In this document: piece by piece, positions 1 through 5,200 of the stretch
How the letters are laid out: every line of letters starts with the position of its first letter
Position numbering within the stretch: the stretch's first letter is position 1
Source: an uncultured Flavobacterium sp.
GTDB lineage: Bacteria; Bacteroidota; Bacteroidia; Flavobacteriales; Flavobacteriaceae
Assembly (NCBI GenBank): GCA_946886675.1
Contig: CAMPIZ010000155.1
Location: 1-5,200 of the forward strand
Reading direction: 5' to 3'
DNA: 5,200 nucleotides
Made by a program: the position numbers and the translations under genes
Notes under the pieces: generated by a model
What the model was told of the DNA's origin: nothing
Databases searched by the model: none
Seen by the model: only the letters and a program-made list of their open reading frames with translations

Positions 1-3000
1 CTTGTATATCCTCCACATCCGCCATTACACTGTCCGGCATTTCACCTTCAAACTCCGCTTCCGCATCACCATCAAGCTGTTCTGAGGCAGCTGCAGCTAT
101 GGCAACCTGTCTTTTTACACGCTCCAGCTCCATAACTTCAAACAGCACACTATGATCACCCCTGTTTGACTTAAAGAGCTGATTAAGATGCGTTATCATT
201 TGTTCATGCAGATCGGTAACATTAAATTGTATGATTAATTTTTTAGCAAAAGTGGTAAGTACATCCTGCAGGTATTGTATAGCTATAAACTGCAGCCTGG
301 GCTCTCCCCGTTTCCCTTCGGCATTAACCCAGCCTTCCCTCACCATAACTTTTATATAGGTAAAATTATTGTGAATCAGGAAGTGCCTGAATTTAAGGTA
401 TTCTTCCCCATAAATACGGAACTCATGGTTTTCGTCATATCCTTCGAGTAAAAAGGAAGCCCATCCTTTTCCATTTTTAGCTACACGGTGTTGCACATTA
501 GAGATAATACCCCCAAAGCTCAGGTTTTTATTTACATGCTGCTCCAGCGATTTAAGCACTTCCAGCCTTGCATTGCAAAAATACTTCATCTCAAACTTAT
601 AATCGTCCAGTGGATGTCCGGATATATAAATACCTACTACCTCTTTTTCCTTTGCCAGCTTTTCCATAGTGCTCCACTCTTCACATGGCGGCACAACAGG
701 CTCGGGTATCTGTACCTCGCTGGCTTCACCAAAAAGACTTACCTGCGATGAATTTTCATTCTCCTGATACTTGGCACCATAGCGGATGGCTTTTTCCAAA
801 AAGGTTATATTTTCGCCATCGTCATGAAAATACTGCCCCCTGTGCGTTTCTGCAAAACAGTCGAATCCGCCTGCCAACGCCAGGTTTTCAAATGCTTTTT
901 TGTTTGCAGCACGCAGATCTATACGCTTGGCAAGATCAAAAATAGACCTGTATTTACCTTCTTTACGATTTGCAACAATGGTATCTACTGCACCGGCACC
1001 CACACCTTTAATAGCACCCATACCAAAACGTACTGCATTCTGGTCGTTTACCGTAAACTTATAGAAGGATTCATTCACATCAGGCCCCAGTACCTGCAAA
1101 CCCATACGCTTACATTCTTCCATAAAGAAAGAAACCTGCTTAATATCATTCATGTTGTTAGAAAGTACTGCCGCCATATACTCTGCCGGGTAATGCGCTT
1201 TTAAATATGCCGTCTGGTATGCCACCCAGGCATAGCAGGTAGAGTGCGACTTATTGAAAGCATAACTTGCAAAAGCTTCCCAGTCTTTCCATATCTTTTC
1301 AAGTACTGTGGCATCATGGCCCTTTGCAGCAGCCTGTTCCACAAACTTGGGTTTCATTTTATCCAGTACATCCTTTTGCTTTTTACCCATCGCTTTACGA
1401 AGAACGTCGGCTTCACCTTTTGTAAAGCCTGCCAGTTTTTGCGACAGCAGCATCACCTGCTCCTGGTATACCGTAATACCATAGGTCTCTTTCAGATATT
1501 CCTCACAGGCATCAAGGTCATATTTAATTTCTTCCTCGCCATTTTTCCTGCGGATAAAACTCGGAATATATTCCAGCGGCCCCGGCCGGTACAATGCGTT
1601 CATGGCAATAAGGTCGGCAAATACAGTAGGCTTTAGTTCCTTCATGTATTTTTGCATACCAGGCGATTCATACTGAAATATACCTACAGTTTCTCCACGC
1701 TGGAAAAGTTCATAGGTTTTCTGGTCGTCTATAGGGAAATTATCAGGATCAAGCTCAATACCTGTACGGTATTTAACGAGCTTAACCGTATCTTTTATAA
1801 GGGTAAGGGTCTTTAGCCCCAGAAAGTCCATTTTTAAAAGCCCTGCGCTCTCTACTACAGAGTTATCGAACTGAGTAACATAAAGATCGGAATCCTTTGC
1901 TACAGATACGGGAACAAAGTTTGTAATATCATCCGGAGTAATGATAACCCCGCATGCGTGTATACCTGTGTTCCTTAACGAACCTTCGAGCACCTTTGCC
2001 TGCTGAATAGTTTCAGAGCTCAGGTCGCCACCATCTGCCATAGAAAGCAGTTCCTGCACACGTTCAAACTCTTCTGAGCGAAGCGAACTTCTTAGTGCGG
2101 CAGCATCAAGATCGAATATCTTAGCCAGTTTCATATTAGGGATAAGCTTGGCTATTTTATCAGCTTCAAATAACGGGAGGTCCAACACCCTAGCAGTATC
2201 CCGAATAGACGATTTTGCCGCCATGGTACCATAAGTAATAATTTGTGCTACCTGGTTAGCCCCATACTTGTTAATTACATAATCCATAACACGCCCACGG
2301 CCTTCATCATCAAAGTCAATATCAATATCGGGCATCGATATACGGTCAGGATTAAGGAAACGCTCAAATAGCAGATCGTATGCAATAGGGTCGATATTGG
2401 TAATCCCTAAGCAATATGCCACAGCCGAACCTGCAGCCGAACCACGGCCAGGCCCTACAGATACTCCCAGATTCCTTGCCTCAGCAATAAAGTCCTGCAC
2501 AATAAGGAAGTAACCGGGATATCCTGTATTCTCAATGGTTTTGAGCTCAAAATCAAGCCTATCACTAATATCATCGGTAATCTCGCCATAGCGTTTTTCA
2601 GCACCTACATAAGTAAGGTGCCTTAGGTAATTGTTTTCACCACGCTTGCCGCCATCCTCATTATCTTCCGCTACCTGAAACTCTGCCGGTATATTAAATT
2701 TAGGAAGGAGTACATCGCGGTAAAGCGAATATGTTTCTACCTTATCTACAATTTCCTGAATGTTTATAATAGCATCGGGCACATCGGTAAAGAGATTTTT
2801 CATCTCTTCACCCGGCTTAAAATAATATTCATTATTGGGAAGTCCATAACGGAAACCACGGCCACGGCCTTTTGGCGTAGCGAGCTTTTCCCCATCCTTT
2901 ACACACAATAAAATGTCGTGGGCATGAGCATCATCTTTATCTACATAATAGGTATTGTTTGTAGCAATCAGTTTTACCTCATGCTTCCTGGCCAGCCTGA

Positions 3001-4393
3001 CAAGCGAATCGTTTACACGGTTTTCATCTTCCTGCCCGTGACGCATAAGCTCAATGTAAAAATCACTGCCAAACTGTGCTTTCCACCACAGCAGGGCTTC
3101 CTCCGCCTGGTTCTCGCCAATATTAAGTATCTTATTAGGTATTTCCCCATACAGGTTGCCCGATAAAACAATTACATCCTCTTTATATTGCTGTATAACA
3201 CGTTTATCTATTCTCGGCACATAATAAAAACCTTCAGTATAAGCTATAGACGACATTTTTGCCAGATTATGATAGCCTCTTTTGTTTTTGGCCAGCATAA
3301 CGATCTGGTATCCGTTATCTTTTCTGGATTTATCTTTATGGTCTTCACAAACAAAAAATTCACACCCTACAATAGGCTTCATAATAACCTCTGTGGGTTC
3401 CTCCCCGTTTTCAACAGCTGCTTTATTTTTAGCTTCAGCAACCTTGTTATGATTCAGCACATTGCTCACAAAGTGAAAAGCCCCCATCATGTTGGCATGG
3501 TCTGTCATGGCAACAGCAGGCATCTTATATTTTGCTGCCGCCTTAACCAGTTCCGGTACAGAAATGGTAGACTGTAATACAGAAAACTGGGTATGATTGT
3601 GCAGGTGCACAAAATCTACCTCTTTTAAATCCTGTTTAACCTCTGGCGCAACGGGTGTAACCACCTCTGCACCTTTAAGCTTCTCAAGGCGTTTCCTAAC
3701 CTCATCTGAAGCTGTTTTAAGATTTATATGCTTTAAACCTATCAGTTGTATTGGCTGAGGGTTCTTAGTTTTAAAATCATGAAAATAAGTTGGATGAACA
3801 TCCAGTTCTTCTTTAGTGAATGTTTCCCTCTTTAGCAGCTCAAGAAAACAGCGGGTAGTAGCTTCAACGTCGGCTGTAGCATTATGAGCTTCTGCAAAAG
3901 GTTCTCCAAAAAGATATTCATGCAGCTCGGTCAGTGTAGGAAGCTTAAACTTACCCCCACGCCCTCCCGGCAGTTTTAATAGTTCTGCTGTAATTTCGGT
4001 ACAGGTATCCAGCACTTTCATACCATGCATCGGGCTATCCATACCAAACCTGTGGAACTCACAACCCATAATATTTACATCAAAACCTACGTTTTGCCCA
4101 ACAATAAATTTTGATTTTGCCATGGCGGCATTAAACTTTTCCAGCACCTCCCTGAGATCCTCACCCTGCTCCATCGCCAGTTCTGTACATATACCATGTA
4201 TACGCTCTGCGTCATAAGGTATATTAAAGCCATCCGGCTTGATAAGATAATCCTGATGCTCTATAAGCTGCCCCATATCATCATGCAGCTGCCATGCTAT
4301 CTGTATACAGCGGGGCCAGTTATCGGTATCAGTAACGGGAGCATCCCATCGTTTGGGTAATCCGGTGGTTTCGGTATCAAAAATCAGGTACAT
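1..4393 (-). CDS. dnaE: DNA polymerase III alpha subunit with N-terminal DnaQ-like proofreading exonuclease domain (3' end beyond window)
   Basis: This is the replicative DNA polymerase catalytic subunit. The frame is open for 1464 codons from the ATG at 4391-4393 and runs off the left edge without a stop, so the C terminus is missing. Residues 1-190 are a DEDDh exonuclease: FDTETTG (D6, E8), NVGFD (D105) and HNATAD (H170, D175). After a linker, the PHP domain spans about 258-555 (HLHNHT at 263, TDH at 297, GCE at 343). The polymerase core follows, with GPGRGS at 647, PDIDID (catalytic D689 and D691), KMDFLGL (third Asp, D856), ALYRPGP, TYGITVYQEQVM and FNKSHS. Then come a helix-hairpin-helix near 1128-1140, a clamp-binding QVSLF at 1217-1221, an OB fold near 1290-1355, a tau-binding-like region to about 1430 and an acidic tail. 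The start is firm: an in-frame TAA lies at 4400-4402, and the next Met (40) would remove exonuclease motif I. No Shine-Dalgarno is present. Classical DnaE is about 1160 residues; the extra length is mainly the exonuclease and linker. Not PolC, where the exonuclease is inserted inside PHP. Confidence 0.97.
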   Translation of the reverse strand, partial: MYLIFDTETTGLPKRWDAPVTDTDNWPRCIQIAWQLHDDMGQLIEHQDYLIKPDGFNIPYDAERIHGICTELAMEQGEDLREVLEKFNAAMAKSKFIVGQNVGFDVNIMGCEFHRFGMDSPMHGMKVLDTCTEITAELLKLPGGRGGKFKLPTLTELHEYLFGEPFAEAHNATADVEATTRCFLELLKRETFTKEELDVHPTYFHDFKTKNPQPIQLIGLKHINLKTASDEVRKRLEKLKGAEVVTPVAPEVKQDLKEVDFVHLHNHTQFSVLQSTISVPELVKAAAKYKMPAVAMTDHANMMGAFHFVSNVLNHNKVAEAKNKAAVENGEEPTEVIMKPIVGCEFFVCEDHKDKSRKDNGYQIVMLAKNKRGYHNLAKMSSIAYTEGFYYVPRIDKRVIQQYKEDVIVLSGNLYGEIPNKILNIGENQAEEALLWWKAQFGSDFYIELMRHGQEDENRVNDSLVRLARKHEVKLIATNNTYYVDKDDAHAHDILLCVKDGEKLATPKGRGRGFRYGLPNNEYYFKPGEEMKNLFTDVPDAIINIQEIVDKVETYSLYRDVLLPKFNIPAEFQVAEDNEDGGKRGENNYLRHLTYVGAEKRYGEITDDISDRLDFELKTIENTGYPGYFLIVQDFIAEARNLGVSVGPGRGSAAGSAVAYCLGITNIDPIAYDLLFERFLNPDRISMPDIDIDFDDEGRGRVMDYVINKYGANQVAQIITYGTMAAKSSIRDTARVLDLPLFEADKIAKLIPNMKLAKIFDLDAAALRSSLRSEEFERVQELLSMADGGDLSSETIQQAKVLEGSLRNTGIHACGVIITPDDITNFVPVSVAKDSDLYVTQFDNSVVESAGLLKMDFLGLKTLTLIKDTVKLVKYRTGIELDPDNFPIDDQKTYELFQRGETVGIFQYESPGMQKYMKELKPTVFADLIAMNALYRPGPLEYIPSFIRRKNGEEEIKYDLDACEEYLKETYGITVYQEQVMLLSQKLAGFTKGEADVLRKAMGKKQKDVLDKMKPKFVEQAAAKGHDATVLEKIWKDWEAFASYAFNKSHSTCYAWVAYQTAYLKAHYPAEYMAAVLSNNMNDIKQVSFFMEECKRMGLQVLGPDVNESFYKFTVNDQNAVRFGMGAIKGVGAGAVDTIVANRKEGKYRSIFDLAKRIDLRAANKKAFENLALAGGFDCFAETHRGQYFHDDGENITFLEKAIRYGAKYQENENSSQVSLFGEASEVQIPEPVVPPCEEWSTMEKLAKEKEVVGIYISGHPLDDYKFEMKYFCNARLEVLKSLEQHVNKNLSFGGIISNVQHRVAKNGKGWASFLLEGYDENHEFRIYGEEYLKFRHFLIHNNFTYIKVMVREGWVNAEGKRGEPRLQFIAIQYLQDVLTTFAKKLIIQFNVTDLHEQMITHLNQLFKSNRGDHSVLFEVMELERVKRQVAIAAAASEQLDGDAEAEFEGEMPDSVMADVEDIQ
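731..745 (-). other. Beta-clamp binding motif in DnaE (QVSLF)
   Basis: Residues 1217-1221 of the DnaE product read Gln-Val-Ser-Leu-Phe, followed by Gly-Glu. This fits the bacterial sliding-clamp binding pentapeptide (Q-x-x-L-F type). It sits in the expected place, after the helix-hairpin-helix and before the OB fold, in a polar stretch rich in Asn, Glu and Ser that is probably disordered. In known DnaE proteins this internal motif tethers the polymerase to the clamp for processive synthesis. The motif is seen directly; binding is inferred from the family. Confidence 0.85.
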
Positions 4394-4418
4394 AACCGGT
4401 TATAAATTTGGGAGTTAG

Positions 4419-4445
4419 ATTAAAAGAAGTGCTTTTAATGCACTT
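4419..4445 (-). repeat. Two overlapping, mutually exclusive inverted repeats in the dnaE leader
   Basis: On the plus strand, ATTAAAAG (4419-4426) and CTTTTAAT (4432-4439) form a perfect 8-bp inverted repeat with a 5-base loop. AAGTGC (4427-4432) and GCACTT (4440-4445) form a second perfect 6-bp repeat with a 7-base loop made of most of the first repeat's right arm. The two hairpins cannot form at once. They lie 26-52 bases ahead of the dnaE start codon, just downstream of the candidate -7 element. The outermost arm may fall at or before the true transcript start. They could be alternative RNA structures, a protein-binding palindrome, or chance in AT-rich DNA. Confidence 0.5.
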
Positions 4446-4448
4446 TTT

Positions 4449-4482
4449 CAAAAATACATTTTTTAAGTCAATAGCGAAACAA
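4449..4482 (-). promoter_or_regulatory. Candidate Bacteroidota-type promoter for dnaE
   Basis: On the minus strand, TATTTTTG (4449-4456) matches the Bacteroidota primary-sigma -7 consensus TAnnTTTG. A TTG (4480-4482) lies 23 bases further upstream, at the long end of the spacing accepted for the -33 element. Transcription would start near 4441-4445, giving a leader of about 50 bases. The position, after the upstream gene's terminator and before dnaE, makes sense. The -33 match is only three bases, so the call rests mainly on the -7 element and location. Confidence 0.5.
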
Positions 4483-4550
4483 AAATTACTGTGTTAACAT
4501 TAAAAATCATAACGGCAAACACTTAACGTTTTAGTAACGCCTTTTTATTG

Positions 4551-4580
4551 CATAATAAAAAAGCCGCTTTAACAGCGGCT
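4551..4580 (-). terminator. Rho-independent terminator of the lipoprotein gene
   Basis: Read on the minus strand, AGCCGCT (4574-4580) and AGCGGCT (4562-4568) form a perfect 7-bp GC-rich stem with a 5-base loop. A run of six T and then an AT-rich stretch follow directly (4551-4562, the first T sharing the stem's last base pair). It lies 24 bases past the lipoprotein stop codon. No T-run follows on the plus strand, so it should work only in the minus direction. It separates the lipoprotein transcript from dnaE. Confidence 0.9.
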
Positions 4581-4603
4581 CTATATTGTGTAGTAATATT
4601 TTT

Positions 4604-5083
4604 TTAGTTTGAAGGCATAACAGGTACTTTATAAAATACGCCATCTGCAAAATTCAGCACATTTCCTGACCCGTTAAACGCATTAAAACGAAAAGTTCCT
4701 GATATAAAACCCTGACCCAAATTAGTCTCTGCAGGATTACCGCTTATCACTATCAAACCATCCCCTACTCCTGTGCCTGTCTGGTAAGACATCTCTATGC
4801 CCTCATCTTCAAGGTAAAGCACAAATGAGGCTTTGTTTTGCTCATTAATACCCAGTTCATACTCTCCCGGATCGGTTGATGCTGTCCTTAGCGTAAGTGT
4901 TTCAAAACCATTATCGGCTATTATTGTTAACGATCCGTCTCCTCCTATCATAGCTGAAAAATTGGCAGCTCTCCATAACTCATTGTCTTTCAGACCCTGA
5001 ACAGCCGGATTGTTAAATTGAATATCTTCTTCGCATGAGGCAAAAGCAACCATCAACACTAATAGTGATAAAATCTTTTTCAT
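4604..5083 (-). CDS. Predicted outer-membrane lipoprotein of unknown function
   Basis: A complete gene for 159 residues. I do not recognise a named function; it resembles the small flavobacterial lipoproteins annotated only as domains of unknown function (possibly the DUF6252 type, from memory and uncertain). Residues 1-16 form a type II signal peptide: Lys2-Lys3, a hydrophobic core, then a lipobox Phe-Ala-Ser-Cys with Cys17 as the lipid-bearing residue. Glu-Glu-Asp follows the cysteine, which in Bacteroidota fits export to the cell surface. The mature part has alternating hydrophobic/polar segments rich in Gly, Thr and Asn (for example SLTIIAD and TLTLRTAS), suggesting a small beta-sandwich or barrel; no catalytic motif or transmembrane segment is visible. 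The start has no Shine-Dalgarno but places the signal peptide correctly. A terminator follows the stop, so it appears to be expressed alone and need not be functionally linked to dnaE. Confidence 0.88.
   Translation of the reverse strand: MKKILSLLVLMVAFASCEEDIQFNNPAVQGLKDNELWRAANFSAMIGGDGSLTIIADNGFETLTLRTASTDPGEYELGINEQNKASFVLYLEDEGIEMSYQTGTGVGDGLIVISGNPAETNLGQGFISGTFRFNAFNGSGNVLNFADGVFYKVPVMPSN
5033..5083 (-). other. Lipoprotein signal peptide and lipobox (SPase II site before Cys17)
   Basis: The first 17 codons encode a short basic start (MKK), a hydrophobic core of Leu, Val, Ile, Met and Ala, and the lipobox FASC. Cleavage before Cys17 (codon 5033-5035) by signal peptidase II is predicted. 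Phe at the -3 position is less usual than Leu but is tolerated in Bacteroidota. Confidence 0.85.
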
Positions 5084-5127
5084 TATTAAAATATCTTAAA
5101 GAAATGGTGTATCAAATTTTACAACGA

Positions 5128-5135
5128 CAAAAATA
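5128..5135 (-). promoter_or_regulatory. Candidate -7 promoter element for the lipoprotein gene
   Basis: On the minus strand, TATTTTTG matches the Bacteroidota TAnnTTTG consensus and is identical to the element ahead of dnaE. It ends 44 bases before the start codon, giving a leader of roughly 38 bases. No TTG is found at normal spacing upstream; the nearest candidate is a TTA about 20 bases away, so the -33 element is weak or absent. The remaining upstream sequence (5136-5200) is very AT-rich and shows no coding potential that I can see. Confidence 0.45.
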
Positions 5136-5200
5136 GTTTTTTATGACATATATCCTAATTAAATTATAATAAATCACAAGAAAAGTGCCTAAATTTAAAT

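Noticed and set aside
488..1636. Plus-strand open frames at 488-751, 685-945, 824-1204 and 1244-1636
   Set aside because: They lie wholly opposite the well-supported DnaE frame. Their products are rich in Cys, His, Phe and Leu with no recognisable motif, as expected for the complement of a real gene.
2918..3577. Plus-strand open frames at 2918-3166 and 3188-3577
   Set aside because: They are antisense to the PHP domain of DnaE, show no family motif and have no plausible promoter or start context.
1..4393. PolC or error-prone DnaE2/ImuC identity for the large gene
   Set aside because: PolC has the exonuclease inside PHP and a different domain order. The error-prone paralogues are shorter and lack an N-terminal exonuclease.
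1..4393. Possible frameshift, intein or insertion in dnaE
   Set aside because: Translation is continuous through 1464 codons, with all expected motifs in order and at normal spacing. The codon count agrees with the coordinates.
4403..4410. TAAATTTG on the plus strand, a perfect match to the Bacteroidota -7 consensus
   Set aside because: It points rightward into non-coding DNA and then the antisense of the lipoprotein gene, with no plus-strand gene to serve. AT-rich DNA gives such matches by chance.
5142..5200. Short AT palindromes such as ATTTAAAT at 5193-5200
   Set aside because: They are short and made only of A and T in a very AT-rich spacer, so they are expected by chance. No repeat partner or flanking gene supports a function.

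Overview
The window holds two genes, both read from the minus strand, in an AT-rich, low-to-moderate GC background. It suggests a member of the Bacteroidota, most likely a flavobacterium. The reasons are a DnaE that begins with a DnaQ-type exonuclease domain, no Shine-Dalgarno sequence ahead of either start codon, upstream TAnnTTTG elements (the Bacteroidota -7 consensus), and a small lipoprotein with acidic residues right after the lipid-bearing cysteine. The genus is inferred from sequence style, not from a database match.

Layout, in transcription order (right to left). At 5084-5200 is AT-rich upstream DNA with a candidate promoter. At 4604-5083 is a 159-residue predicted lipoprotein of unknown function. 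At 4551-4580 is a clear intrinsic terminator that ends its transcript. At 4394-4550 is the dnaE upstream region, with a candidate promoter and two overlapping inverted repeats in the presumed leader. From 4393 to the left edge one uninterrupted reading frame of 1464 codons encodes the catalytic alpha subunit of DNA polymerase III. It is cut off by the window edge just before its stop codon appears, inside what looks like an acidic C-terminal tail.

The DnaE reads as one polypeptide: 3'-5' exonuclease (DEDDh) - linker - PHP - polymerase palm/fingers - helix-hairpin-helix - clamp-binding motif - OB fold - tau-binding-like C-terminal region - acidic tail. Proofreading and polymerisation are therefore probably carried by the same chain. 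The PHP domain appears to have lost about five of nine metal ligands, so the fused exonuclease is the likely proofreader.

The two genes appear to be separate transcription units: a terminator lies between them and each has its own candidate promoter. Nothing ties the lipoprotein to replication. I see no mobile element, CRISPR array, tRNA/rRNA, toxin-antitoxin pair or defence system. The most interesting content is the domain architecture and degenerate PHP site of DnaE and the paired hairpins in its leader; these are probably lineage features, not a wholly new system.
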